This document shows positions 20,177 to 29,308 of a DNA stretch of 64,000 bases, piece by piece. Source of the DNA: Dyadobacter sp. CY261. GTDB lineage: Bacteria; Bacteroidota; Bacteroidia; Cytophagales; Spirosomataceae. The notes under the pieces were generated by a model, which was not told the origin of the DNA, searched no databases, and was given only the letters and a program-made list of their open reading frames with translations. A program made the position numbers and the translations under genes. The stretch's first letter is position 1, and each line of letters starts with the position of its first letter. The stretch spans positions 1 to 64,000 of the forward strand of contig NZ_JAKCPW010000004.1 of the NCBI RefSeq assembly GCF_021440085.1, given 5' to 3'.

Positions 20177-20502
20177 ATCCCTGATAATAGTTTGTGAGTT
20201 AGTCCGTGATTGTGAAAGTGTAATCTGTTAACCACAAAAATACACTTTGAGTTGCAAATTTTCTCCCGCCCAAACTGCTGCGTATACAGTTTAAGGATTG
20301 TTTTATTCCAAGAGTAACCTACGGCATGCAATCGTTTGCATAATAAGACTTTTCGAAGAAGCAATATTTTGTAACCAGTAACATATTAATATTAATTATA
20401 AAAATATTGCTAAAAATCACACTCGAATGTGAGGCATATTTCTATATTTGATGGTATATTGATATTTACTTACATTATTTTAACATTATCCCCAACTCAT
20501 TT
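20177..20502. other. divergent intergenic region, uvrA / susC1
   Basis: This 326-bp gap becomes strongly AT-rich toward the susC side. It holds the candidate uvrA -7 element (20235-20242) and the palindrome plus -7 element of susC1 described separately. I see no coding remnant. Confidence 0.5.
20417..20450 (+). promoter_or_regulatory. susC1 promoter with overlapping palindromic operator
   Basis: TATATTTG (20443-20450) is an exact -7 match. Immediately upstream, where the -33 box should lie, is TCACACTCGAATGTGA (20417-20432), which is palindromic at 14 of 16 positions (TCACA-n-TCGA-n-TGTGA). No good TTG -33 element is present, so the promoter may depend on an activator bound at the palindrome. 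Confidence 0.5.
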
Positions 20503-23500
20503 ATGAACAAACATTTACTAGTCCCGCTTTTCCGGGGTGTCATGATTATGCTGTTCGCAATAGCAGCTCATTTATCTTACGCCCAGGATCATCCGGTCAA
20601 GGGTAAAGTCACCTCCTCCGCAGATGGAACCGGTATTCCCGGTGTGAACGTGCAGCTAAAAGGAAGCGCTGTCGGTACAGTCACCGACGCCGACGGCAGT
20701 TACGCGCTTGAGGCAAAAGGCGCAGATGCGATCCTTGTCTTCTCCTCGATTGGTCTTATCAAAAAGGAAGTTCCGGTAGGCAATCAGTCGACTATCAATG
20801 TGGCGATGGAAGACGACATCAAAAACCTCAGCGAGGTGGTCGTAACCGGTTATGCGGCGCAGCGTAAAAAGGATATAACCGGCGCTGTAACGGTAATCAA
20901 CCCCAAGGAACTTACTTCGGTGCCTACCGCGAGTGTAACGCAAATGCTTCAAGGCCGCGCTTCCGGAGTGACTGTGGGAAATGACAATTCACCGGGTGGT
21001 GGTACCATGGTGCGTATCCGTGGTTTTGGTTCGATCAACAACAACAGCCCGCTTTACGTAATCGACGGCGTGCCTACACAAGGAACGCTGAACCAGATTA
21101 ATCCGAATGACATCGAATCGATGCAGGTTTTGAAAGATGCATCGGCGGCATCCATTTATGGTGCGCGCGCTGCGAACGGGGTTGTGATCATTACCACCAA
21201 AAAGGGCAAAACCGGCGCACCTAGTATCAGTTTCGACTTCTATACCGGTACCCAGCGCCCGGGCAAAATGCTCGATCTGTTGAATACCAAAGAGTTGGGG
21301 CAGTATTTGTATGAAGCTGACCTGGGAGCAGGCAAGAACCCTTCGGTAACATCGCCTTCCGCCCAATACAAATTCGACGAAAATGGCAACCAGACCATCG
21401 CCGACTACATTTATCCAAATGTGTACGGTGAACTTCCAGCGAATTACACCTATACCAACGACATCGCCGATCCTAATTTGGGCAAAACCGCATTCAATAT
21501 CACCAAAGCCAACAAGCAAGGAACCGACTGGCAGGACGAAATTTTCGATCCGGCTTCAATTTCCAATTACCAGATTGGCGCTTCCGGTGGTTCAGAAGCA
21601 GCAAAATATGCACTTTCTGCCAATTATTTCAAGCAGGACGGTATTCTGAAATATACCAAATACAAAAGGTATTCAGTCCGTGCGAACACCGAATTCAAAA
21701 AAGGAATAGTAACTGTGGGTGAGAACTTTACATTCTCGTATGACGAACGGCAGGGGATTACTAACAACGACGAAGGTAACCCGATCATGTTCGCGATCCG
21801 TGTACACCCGATCATCCCCGTGTTCGATATTACGGGTGGTCCGAAAGCGCTTGGCGGAACCAACACATCCGATTACAACGGCTTCGCGGGAAGCCGAGGT
21901 AGTAATCTCGGTAATGCGCCCAACCCGCTGGCCCGTTTGTACCGCGAAAAAGACAACCTTACGAAAGGCACCCACGCATTTGGCAACGTGTTCGCACAGA
22001 TTGATATCCTTCCCGGACTTTATGGCCGCACCAGCCTAGGTATAGAGTATAACCAGTCTAACCGTTCGGAGTACTTCCACCGCGATATCGAAGCGGCCGA
22101 GGCAAGAAATGCGAACAGCTTGAACGTGATCAACAACGTGGACCGTTCATTCACCTGGTTCAACACATTAAATTATGCCAAATCATTTGGCGTACACAAC
22201 TTCAACGTGTTGGTAGGTATGGAAGCCGTGAAAACATACGCGGCGGAATTCCGCGCCAGCCGTAGCTCATTTGCATTCGATGACGTCGACTATCGTTATC
22301 TCGATGCAGGTTCGGCGGCAGGTTTGAGCAATGCAGGCCCTGGCGCAACAGAAAGTGCGTTGTTCTCACAGTTTGGAAAAATCAACTACATTTTCAAAGA
22401 CCTCGTGCTCGCCGATTTCACATTGCGTCGTGACGGATCTTCACGTTTCTCGGCAGCGAACCGCTATGGTATTTTCCCTGCATTTTCACTGGGATTGCGT
22501 ATGACCGAGCTGGCATTTATGAAACCTGTGAAGTTCGTGGACGATTTGAAAGTCCGTTTCGGCTGGGGTAAAACCGGTAACCAACTCATCCCTAACGTTT
22601 ATAATGCTTACACACTGTACGCGGCCGATCCACAAAACAATGCCTACGACATCAACGGCACCGGCACGTCGATCGTGGGAGGTTTCGACCTTGTTCAGTT
22701 TGGTAATTCCAATGGTAAATGGGAAACCAATACCTCTGCCAATATCGGTTTGGACGCAACATTGTTCAACAGCAAACTCGAAGTGGTACTCGACGTTTAC
22801 AACCGTCTGACTTCAGATATGCTGACGCAAATTGCCATCCCCAGAACAGCCGGTTCAGGTACGATCCCTTACACCAACATTGGTGAAGTGCGTAACCGCG
22901 GTGTAGACCTTGGCGTGAATTTCCGGGATAAAAAAGGGGATTTCAGTTATATGGTTGGCGTGAACTTTGGCCGCTACAAGAACAAAGTCATTAAACTGAA
23001 CAACGACCCGAACGCCACCATCTTTGGTTTCACGACCCGTCTGCCGGCAATGTCGGCTACCAAAGCAGGTCTTCCGATCGCAAGCTACTATGGTTATTTC
23101 GTGGATGGTGTGATCAAGGACCAGGCAGAAGCTGATGCGGCGCCAAAATTCGGTTCTTACACCAGAGAAGGTACTTTCAAATTCCGTGATGTAAATGGCG
23201 ATGGTATCATTACTGCGGCCGACCGCACCATTATCGGTAACCCGCACCCCGACTTCAACTATGGTATCAACGTGGGTATCGGCTACAAATGGTTCGATCT
23301 GACATTGTTTGGACAAGGTGTGCAAGGCAACCAGATATTCAACTATGTCAAGTACTGGACTGATTTCAACGTGTTCCAGGGCAACCGCTCCAAGGATATG
23401 CTTTACAACTCCTGGAAGAAATCAGGTGACGACGCCAAATTGCCACGCCTGAACTCCGGTGATGCCACCAGCCAGCAGGTTTCGTCTTACTTCCTCGAAG

Positions 23501-23760
23501 ACGGTTCATACTTCCGCCTGAAAAACGTACAGCTTACTTTCACTCTGCCTTCAACCTGGCTGAAAAAAGTAAAACTGAACTCGGCACAAGTATATGTCCA
23601 GGGACAAAACATGCTTACAGTCACCAAATACACGGGACTTGACCCTGATATCAACCTAAGAAGATCAGGCGAAAACAATCAGGATACGCACATGGGCGTC
23701 GATGAGGGCTCTTATCCTGTGGCCAAGTCTTATCTGGTTGGTTTGCGTTTCGGTTTCTAA
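20503..23760 (+). CDS. SusC/RagA-family TonB-linked outer-membrane transporter
   Basis: The 1085-aa TonB-dependent porin imports oligomeric nutrients with its SusD partner. Order of parts: signal peptide ending LSYAQ, a CarboxypepD_reg-like domain (HPVKGKVTSSADGTGIPGVNV, about 31-115), the SusC linker LSEVVVTGYAAQ, and a plug domain (VRIRGFGSINNNSPLYVIDG, SIYGARAANGVVIITTKKG). The barrel ends in F at the C-terminus (GLRFGF). Full length with no breaks. The SusD gene follows after 34 bp. No regulator or glycoside hydrolase is adjacent, so the substrate cannot be inferred. Confidence 0.95.
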   Translation: MNKHLLVPLFRGVMIMLFAIAAHLSYAQDHPVKGKVTSSADGTGIPGVNVQLKGSAVGTVTDADGSYALEAKGADAILVFSSIGLIKKEVPVGNQSTINVAMEDDIKNLSEVVVTGYAAQRKKDITGAVTVINPKELTSVPTASVTQMLQGRASGVTVGNDNSPGGGTMVRIRGFGSINNNSPLYVIDGVPTQGTLNQINPNDIESMQVLKDASAASIYGARAANGVVIITTKKGKTGAPSISFDFYTGTQRPGKMLDLLNTKELGQYLYEADLGAGKNPSVTSPSAQYKFDENGNQTIADYIYPNVYGELPANYTYTNDIADPNLGKTAFNITKANKQGTDWQDEIFDPASISNYQIGASGGSEAAKYALSANYFKQDGILKYTKYKRYSVRANTEFKKGIVTVGENFTFSYDERQGITNNDEGNPIMFAIRVHPIIPVFDITGGPKALGGTNTSDYNGFAGSRGSNLGNAPNPLARLYREKDNLTKGTHAFGNVFAQIDILPGLYGRTSLGIEYNQSNRSEYFHRDIEAAEARNANSLNVINNVDRSFTWFNTLNYAKSFGVHNFNVLVGMEAVKTYAAEFRASRSSFAFDDVDYRYLDAGSAAGLSNAGPGATESALFSQFGKINYIFKDLVLADFTLRRDGSSRFSAANRYGIFPAFSLGLRMTELAFMKPVKFVDDLKVRFGWGKTGNQLIPNVYNAYTLYAADPQNNAYDINGTGTSIVGGFDLVQFGNSNGKWETNTSANIGLDATLFNSKLEVVLDVYNRLTSDMLTQIAIPRTAGSGTIPYTNIGEVRNRGVDLGVNFRDKKGDFSYMVGVNFGRYKNKVIKLNNDPNATIFGFTTRLPAMSATKAGLPIASYYGYFVDGVIKDQAEADAAPKFGSYTREGTFKFRDVNGDGIITAADRTIIGNPHPDFNYGINVGIGYKWFDLTLFGQGVQGNQIFNYVKYWTDFNVFQGNRSKDMLYNSWKKSGDDAKLPRLNSGDATSQQVSSYFLEDGSYFRLKNVQLTFTLPSTWLKKVKLNSAQVYVQGQNMLTVTKYTGLDPDINLRRSGENNQDTHMGVDEGSYPVAKSYLVGLRFGF

Positions 23761-23794
23761 TTCATCCATTGATCTTCATTATAAAGAACATACA

Positions 23795-25558
23795 ATGAAA
23801 AAATCATTATTAATATGCCTGCTGGTTGGTCTGAGTTTCTCCTGCTCCGACGACTTTTTTGATCTGAAACCCCAGGGGCGCGCATCGCTGGAACAACTCA
23901 GCAATAAAAACGGTGTGAATGCCCTGCTCATCGGGGCCTATTCATTGCTCGACGGTGTGGGCGCTGGTAATACCGGTCGCCAATCCACCATTTCGAATTA
24001 CGTTTTCGGGGGTATCAGTAGCGATGACGCCGTAAAAGGCACCGACGCTGGTGACCAGCCCGAGCAATCGTTCATCGAACAGTATAACTGGCTTTCGGAC
24101 AATACCTATTTCCTTGGCAAATGGTGGCATTCCTATGATGGCGTTGCCCGTGCAAACGAAGTAATCCAGATCGCCGCGAGCCCCGATGTGAAGGACATGA
24201 CCGATGCAGAAAAACTTCAGGTGGTTGCAGAAGCGCGTTTCCTACGCGGACACTATCATTTTGAAGCCAAAAAAATGTGGAACAAAGTTCCGTTCATTGA
24301 CGAGAAAATTTATAATGCAGGCGACCCCAACTCGACCAAAGTACCCAACACTGATGATATTTGGGCTAAAATCGAAGATGATTTCAAATTCGCCGCCGAC
24401 AACCTGCCTGTAACCCAGGCTCAAAAGGGACGTGCTACGCAATGGGCTGCCAAATCATATCTGGCTAAAGCATATCTTTTTCAAAAGAAATGGGCTGAAG
24501 CCAAGACATTGCTGGATGATGTTGTAAAAAACTCTGGTAAAAAACTCGTGGCCAACTACCACGACAACTATCGGACAACGGGGAATAACAATACCGAGTC
24601 GATTATGGAGGTACAGTTCTCTGTCAACGATGGCACAAATGGTAACAATGGCAATGCGGGTGATAACCTGAACTGGCCATATTCAGCTGGCGCACCAGGA
24701 CGCGGATGCTGCGGTTTCTACCAGCCATCGCATAACCTCGTAAATGCATTCAAGACAGAAAATGGCCTTCCCATGATCGGTACAGCTGCCGATGGCACAT
24801 TGGACACCTACAACAACGTGGATTTGCCAAACGATCAGGGAGTCGTCGCTACGGCTACATTTACCTTGGATAAAACTGTTCCTGTTGATCCTCGCCTCGA
24901 TTGGACAGTAGGCCGTCGCGGCGTCAACTTCCTCGATTGGGGCCCAATGCCCGGCTCGACGTGGATCCGTGATCAGGCTTATGCAGGACCTTTTACAGGC
25001 AAAAAGTGGATGTATTACCTAGCGGAAGAAAACAGTACCACTCACTCAACCAGCAAACGGAACGTGAACAACAACTACCGTCTGATCAAACTGTCGCATG
25101 TGTTGTTGTGGTTGGCCGAATGTGAAGTCGAGCTGGGGAACCTGGCCGCTGCACAAGATTTGGTAAACCAGGTTCGCAACCGCGCCAAAACCGGTTCAGT
25201 GCAGGATCCAACGGTGACTTACAAAGTGGAACCTTATCCGGCAGGAGCCTTTGCAGCAAAAGGCGCCGACTACGCCAGAAATGCAGTTCGGATGGAGCAA
25301 CGCCTTGAATTCGCAATGGAAGGCCACCGCTTCTTCGACCTTGTGCGCTGGGGTATTGCGGAAAAAGTACTGAACAAATATGCCGCGGAAGAAGCCGTTG
25401 CAGGTAAGGAGCCTTCGGGACGGACTTTCACTAAAAGAGGATATATGGCAGGAAAAACTTTCACGCAGAAAAACCTCTATTTCCCGTTGCCACAGGACGA
25501 AATCCTGAACAGTCAGAAAGACGGCCAACCGACCTTGACACAAAATCCGGGGTATTAA
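23795..25558 (+). CDS. SusD/RagB-family nutrient-binding outer-membrane lipoprotein
   Basis: The 587-aa surface lipoprotein caps the SusC barrel and binds its substrate. I place the start at 23795 (MKKSLLICLLVG) because this gives a proper lipoprotein signal with cysteine in LSFSC at residue 18; the open frame extends 31 codons upstream inside susC. The SusD helical scaffold is visible (ARFLRGHYHFEAKKMWNKVPF, AKSYLAKAYLFQKKWAEA). The RagB C-terminal part runs to the typical ending (EGHRFFDLVRWG, FPLPQDEILNSQ). Ends at a terminator. Confidence 0.95.
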   Translation: MKKSLLICLLVGLSFSCSDDFFDLKPQGRASLEQLSNKNGVNALLIGAYSLLDGVGAGNTGRQSTISNYVFGGISSDDAVKGTDAGDQPEQSFIEQYNWLSDNTYFLGKWWHSYDGVARANEVIQIAASPDVKDMTDAEKLQVVAEARFLRGHYHFEAKKMWNKVPFIDEKIYNAGDPNSTKVPNTDDIWAKIEDDFKFAADNLPVTQAQKGRATQWAAKSYLAKAYLFQKKWAEAKTLLDDVVKNSGKKLVANYHDNYRTTGNNNTESIMEVQFSVNDGTNGNNGNAGDNLNWPYSAGAPGRGCCGFYQPSHNLVNAFKTENGLPMIGTAADGTLDTYNNVDLPNDQGVVATATFTLDKTVPVDPRLDWTVGRRGVNFLDWGPMPGSTWIRDQAYAGPFTGKKWMYYLAEENSTTHSTSKRNVNNNYRLIKLSHVLLWLAECEVELGNLAAAQDLVNQVRNRAKTGSVQDPTVTYKVEPYPAGAFAAKGADYARNAVRMEQRLEFAMEGHRFFDLVRWGIAEKVLNKYAAEEAVAGKEPSGRTFTKRGYMAGKTFTQKNLYFPLPQDEILNSQKDGQPTLTQNPGY

Positions 25559-25590
25559 TCTCCTAATAACCCACTAACGCACCCCAAAAG

Positions 25591-25615
25591 AGCCGGCCTT
25601 TGTGCCGGTTTTTTT
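25591..25615 (+). terminator. terminator after susD1
   Basis: A CCGGC/GCCGG stem (25593-25597 with 25604-25608) and a 6-nt loop are followed by seven or more T. This is a classic intrinsic terminator. Confidence 0.8.
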
Positions 25616-25667
25616 GTGTATTAAAAAACAAAAAATACTTTTGATAAATCATACAACCACTTGGCCC

Positions 25668-25832
25668 ATGAAAATCACAAACGAAAGCGAATATGAAAAG
25701 GCCTCGGAACGGGCGGACGAGATATTCGATGCGAAAAAAGGAACGCCGGAGGAAAAAGAGTTAAAGGAACTCCTGAAGGCAATCAAAGAATACGAGGACG
25801 ACTTCGTGAGGATGCTGCGAAAAAACGATTAA
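25668..25832 (+). CDS. small HigA-N-terminus-like protein without DNA-binding domain
   Basis: The 54-aa acidic, all-helical product (MKITNESEYEKASERADEIF, then DAKKGTPEEKELKELL) resembles the first third of HigA-type antitoxins, which carry a helix-turn-helix domain after this part. Here the protein stops where that domain would begin, and no HigB toxin gene is adjacent. The upstream frame extends 22 codons into the susD1 terminator, so the Met at 25668 is the sensible start. It may be an orphan antitoxin fragment or a small regulator. Its stop overlaps the stop of yigZ on the other strand by 4 bp. Confidence 0.6.
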   Translation: MKITNESEYEKASERADEIFDAKKGTPEEKELKELLKAIKEYEDDFVRMLRKND

Positions 25833-26437
25833 CCGGCCAGCTCAACCGCAAGGTCTTCCACCTTTTCCGAGCGTGAGATAAAGCGCTCGACAAGTGTGGC
25901 GCGCACCTCCACGTCCATGACGCATTGCATTTCGAACAACTGGTCGCGCACAGGCAACTCCATTTCCTTTACGATCCGCATGACGTCGTTCATCTGCGGA
26001 TACTGGAACGACAACCTATAAATGCTGAAATAATGTCGTGTGACTATTTCCGCAAGCTCCAATGCAATTTCTGTGGCCGTTTTATAGGCATTGATCAGCC
26101 CGGGTACTCCCAACAATGTCCCGCCAAAATAGCGGACCACCACTACCAGCACATTCGTTATATTTTTGGAATATAATGTGTTCAAAATAGGCCGACCTGC
26201 TGTGCCGGAAGGCTCGCCGTCATCACTTATTCGATAACTCATCCTGTCGGCACCAAGGCGATAGGCATAACAATGGTGAACAGCTTTCGGATGAAGCTCG
26301 TATAAGTTATTGAGTTGCACTTTGGCCTGCGAATCGTTCTCGACAGGAAATGCGTAAGCCAGAAATTTGCTCCCTTTATCCTTGAAAAAGCCTTCCGCTG
26401 GCCCTGCAATGCTTTGATAGGTATCGTCAAATAACAC
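25829..26437 (-). CDS. YigZ/IMPACT family protein
   Basis: The 202-aa protein of the IMPACT/YigZ family has an N-terminal UPF0029 domain (FKDKGSKFLAYAFPV, HCYAYRLGADRMSYRISDDGE, PSGTAGRPIL) and a C-terminal DUF1949-like ferredoxin fold. Family members bind nucleic acids or regulate translation under stress; the bacterial role is not settled. Its start lies 11 bp inside the end of the MFS transporter gene on the same strand, so the two are probably one operon. Confidence 0.88.
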   Translation of the reverse strand: MLFDDTYQSIAGPAEGFFKDKGSKFLAYAFPVENDSQAKVQLNNLYELHPKAVHHCYAYRLGADRMSYRISDDGEPSGTAGRPILNTLYSKNITNVLVVVVRYFGGTLLGVPGLINAYKTATEIALELAEIVTRHYFSIYRLSFQYPQMNDVMRIVKEMELPVRDQLFEMQCVMDVEVRATLVERFISRSEKVEDLAVELAG

Positions 26438-27614
26438 GGGTGCGACGCTTTTTGTATTGATAAATGGTTACAGTATAAGACAGCGCTGCGAATGCGAAGG
26501 CTGCCATGCAAAAGAAGACTAAGGGGAGATTTTCCCGTTGGTTTTCAAACAATTCAGCCGAAAGGAATGCCCCTAGCCCGATACCCGCTTCCAAAGAGAT
26601 AAACATCGTGGCGATTGCCCGCCCACGGTTGTGCTCGCCGCTCAAATCCACCGTCCAGGCGGAAAGTACCGGCGAGAGAATTCCCATAGCGACGCCAAAG
26701 AAAGCCGCCCCGGTGAGAAACAGAGCGACAGAATCCGCGTAGCCGGTGATGATCATCGCCAGAATCAGGATAACACATCCGACAATTGTGACAGGCATTC
26801 TGCCATGCCGGTCGGAAATTTTTCCCGCGAAGAGCCGGACCATAATGGACGAAATAGTAAACATCATGAAATACAGGCCGCGATTTGGTAAACCAAGATA
26901 GCCGCTGAAATCCGGCGTAACGGTCGAAACGGCACCAAACCCGAAATAGCAAAGAAAAGTAATGAGCGCCGGACTGAATACGTCGGGTTCAAAAACATCC
27001 CGCCAGGTAATTTGAAAGGATTTCAAAGAAAATTTTTGCTTTTCCTGCAATGTCTCTTTCATGTTAAGCAGGATAGCAATTGAAAGGAACGCCAGAAGGG
27101 AAGAGGTGTAAAAAAGGGCATTCAAAGAAAATGCCAGGCTGATCATGCTCCCAATCGCCGGACCAAACGCCGACCCCACACCCATACACATACCGTGGAT
27201 GCCCATTGCCTCGCCACGCCGGTTTGCAGGGACAATGTCTGCCACATACGCGGCCGTCCCGGTCGGTTTGAAACCAGTTGAAAACCCATGTACCAGCCTA
27301 AGGAGTAGGAATGGCATTACCGTTGTAAAAACGGGGTACAAAAACCCACAGACAAAACACACCAATGAACCAAAGGCCATGACAGGAACGCGTCCGATAC
27401 GGTCTGTCAATCTGCCGCTGAATGGTCGTGAAAGGCCTGCCGTCAAAGTAAACAACCCGATGATAGCACCTTTGTAATCTGCTCCACCCATGCTGGAAAG
27501 ATACCCCGGTAGCTCGGGAATCAGCATATTGAAGCTGGAAGAGAAGAGAAACGAGCTAAGGCCCAGCAACCAGAACTGCGTCGTCAATATTCCGGGAGAA
27601 GCGGTATTTTGCAT
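26427..27614 (-). CDS. major facilitator superfamily transporter
   Basis: A 395-aa inner-membrane permease with about 12 transmembrane segments. The MFS signature is visible in the first half (LSRPFSGRLTDRIGRVPVMA) and echoed in the second (RLFAGKISDRHGRMPVTI). The substrate is unknown; the family includes drug and sugar exporters. I use the Met before QNTASPG. The open frame continues 19 codons upstream, but that part overlaps a decayed gene (27652-27863). TATTTTTG on the reverse strand ends only 4 nt before this ATG, which would make the mRNA nearly leaderless. Confidence 0.85.
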   Translation of the reverse strand: MQNTASPGILTTQFWLLGLSSFLFSSSFNMLIPELPGYLSSMGGADYKGAIIGLFTLTAGLSRPFSGRLTDRIGRVPVMAFGSLVCFVCGFLYPVFTTVMPFLLLRLVHGFSTGFKPTGTAAYVADIVPANRRGEAMGIHGMCMGVGSAFGPAIGSMISLAFSLNALFYTSSLLAFLSIAILLNMKETLQEKQKFSLKSFQITWRDVFEPDVFSPALITFLCYFGFGAVSTVTPDFSGYLGLPNRGLYFMMFTISSIMVRLFAGKISDRHGRMPVTIVGCVILILAMIITGYADSVALFLTGAAFFGVAMGILSPVLSAWTVDLSGEHNRGRAIATMFISLEAGIGLGAFLSAELFENQRENLPLVFFCMAAFAFAALSYTVTIYQYKKRRTRVI

Positions 27615-27651
27615 CGCACAAAAATACGACACTTTGCCAAAAGACCGGAAT

Positions 27652-27863
27652 TTACTTCGAGTTATCGGCAAGCAACTTGTTACTTACACATAGATCATTG
27701 ATTTCTCCGTCCTCATTTAAATCGCCAAATGCAAGATTGTAGTACCCTCCCCAATACTTACAAGTTCAACCGCCTTGGCAATTGTGCCTTCTTCCGACGG
27801 ACTTTTGAACCAAAAGTGCAAGTAATCCTCCGAAGCTCTGAACGGGTGAAATTTCTGTTTCAC
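27652..27863 (-). pseudogene. frameshifted remnant of a DUF6934-like gene
   Basis: Reverse-strand reading from a GTG at 27863 gives FHPFRASEDYLHFWFKSP and EEGTIAKAVELVSIGEG. One base is then missing in a G run near 27745-27752, and the other frame continues YYNLAFGDLNEDGEINDL before a stop at 27652. Joined, this matches from memory the N-terminal half of a Bacteroidota family that I associate with DUF6934 (usual length about 150 aa). The C-terminal half is absent. It lies directly upstream of the MFS gene. Confidence 0.6.
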
Positions 27864-27977
27864 AAGTGTGTGTTATTAAGCGAATACAAGTTAGCTTTAA
27901 CCGCCGGCCATTCGAAGCTGATGCTATAACAATGAACGAACGGCTAAGCGTATGGCTTTTTTTCCCAACTTTAACGC

Positions 27978-28922
27978 ATGGTACGCATATTCTATAAAGA
28001 AGGCAGAGTCATTAAGCGCGAAAACGATATCCGCGAGCTGGGAAAGACCCCCAACCTGGTATGGGTAGATTTGCAGTCTCCCAGTGCGGAAGAAGAGGAA
28101 TGGGTGGAAAACAAATGCAACATCAGCTTTCAGACGCCCCAGGAAATTGTTGAAATCGAAAGCAGTTCACGTTTCTTTGAACAAAACGAGACGATCAATG
28201 CCAACTCCAACTTCCTCAAAATAGAACGCGAAGGGTACGAAACTTACCCCGTTTCGTTTATCCTGCATCATAATGTACTTTTTACCTACCGCCGAGGCGA
28301 CTCTAAAACATTCGCCGACACGGTCAAAAAAATGAAAGTCAGCCCGGATGGCATTCAAGGTGGGGTCGACTTTATGCTACTCCTGCTCGAAACACGCATT
28401 GAAGCCGATGCAGATGCATTGGAAGGTATTTCACGCGATATTTCGATCATCAGCAAGGACCTGAGCCGCGAACAGAAGACACGCCAGGAAACTCTGCTCC
28501 GCATTAGCGGCTTGCAGGAGATCACGATGATGCTCCGTGAAACCAGCATTGACAAACAACGCGTACTATCCGGGATTCTGCGGAGCCAGCACTTCCCCGA
28601 AGACCGGAAAGAGCACCTGCGAATCATCCTGAAAGACATTAACTCCCTACTCGAATACACCACATTCAATTTCGAAAGGCTCGAATATCTCCAGAACACC
28701 TTCATGGGTTTGATCAACCTCGAACAAAGCCAGGTAATCAAGATCTTTACCGTGGTAACGATCATTTTCATGCCGCCAACGCTGATCGCCGGAATCTTCG
28801 GCATGAACTATCAGCACATACCCTCCACCGGTGAACCATGGGGCTTTTGGCTCTCGCTGTTTCTCATGGTCTTCTCCTCCCTTGTTGTGCTTTGGTTTTT
28901 CAGAAGAAAAAAATGGATTTAG
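27978..28922 (+). CDS. corA: CorA-family magnesium/cobalt transporter
   Basis: A 314-aa divalent-cation channel of the inner membrane. The large cytoplasmic N-terminal domain is followed by two C-terminal transmembrane helices (about 252-272 and 288-308), separated by the diagnostic G-M-N loop (275-277, IFGMNYQHIP). The basic tail FRRKKWI fits the family. Uptake of Mg2+ is the usual role. It stands alone after the decayed gene and before the AT-rich glycan region. Confidence 0.93.
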   Translation: MVRIFYKEGRVIKRENDIRELGKTPNLVWVDLQSPSAEEEEWVENKCNISFQTPQEIVEIESSSRFFEQNETINANSNFLKIEREGYETYPVSFILHHNVLFTYRRGDSKTFADTVKKMKVSPDGIQGGVDFMLLLLETRIEADADALEGISRDISIISKDLSREQKTRQETLLRISGLQEITMMLRETSIDKQRVLSGILRSQHFPEDRKEHLRIILKDINSLLEYTTFNFERLEYLQNTFMGLINLEQSQVIKIFTVVTIIFMPPTLIAGIFGMNYQHIPSTGEPWGFWLSLFLMVFSSLVVLWFFRRKKWI

Positions 28923-29185
28923 TCATGAATTTCATTATACCGCACCATTTTTTAGTTGATTATACGTTACGGGCATAACTTTAATGCACTCTTTTATGTT
29001 CTGAACGAATACAATAAATATTTCATCGTAGTGTTAGTAAAGAAGTTATATTTCGGCTGCCAGGTTTTGAACCGGGTGCTCTAAACCCTCTTCCAACCAT
29101 TTCCCTAACAATAGAGTCATAACTCCTAGCCGCGTGGCTCCAACAACGCTGGCTTGATATTTGTACAATAAATATCCGCAAGGGT
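28923..29185. other. intergenic region 5' of the glycan cluster
   Basis: An AT-rich gap with no intact gene. It holds a possible decayed reverse-strand gene end (29047-29207). A tRNA-like anticodon arm at 29060-29090 is rejected below. Confidence 0.4.
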
Positions 29186-29207
29186 ATGGAAATGAGCTAT
29201 ATAATTT
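29047..29207 (-). pseudogene. possible decayed gene end of unknown family
   Basis: Two overlapping reverse-strand frames join at one extra A near 29104 to give SYDSIVREWLEEGLEHPV followed by QNLAAEI and a stop at 29047. The joined piece reads like a natural helical C-terminus, but I do not recognise the family and the region is short. Without the indel only a 24-aa ORF (ATG at 29121) remains. Confidence 0.25.
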
Positions 29208-29308
29208 CACCAAAGGAGAAGATCATGAACGCCATCCTGTTAAAAGGAAGTATTGAAGAATCGGGTATTAAAAAACTCTCAACTCACTTGATAACCGATT
29301 GTCTATGA
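29186..29308 (+). CDS. possible small ORF upstream of GT2
   Basis: This 40-codon frame (opening MEMSYIISPKEKIMNAILLK) ends in a TGA that overlaps the ATG of the glycosyltransferase gene by 4 bp, as in translationally coupled operons. The internal ATG at 29225 (MNAILLKGSIEESG) is an alternative start. The frame opposes the possible remnant at 29047-29207. No homology is recognised, so it may be chance or a truncated small gene. Confidence 0.3.
   Translation: MEMSYIISPKEKIMNAILLKGSIEESGIKKLSTHLITDCL

Noticed and set aside
29060..29090. tRNA-like anticodon arm on the reverse strand (GAGCA, CCCGG, loop TTCAAAA, CCTGG)
   Set aside because: It would give a CAA anticodon, but one stem pair is mismatched. 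No matching D-stem lies upstream, and no GTTCGA T-arm or acceptor stem follows. The same bases read as protein in a plausible frame.
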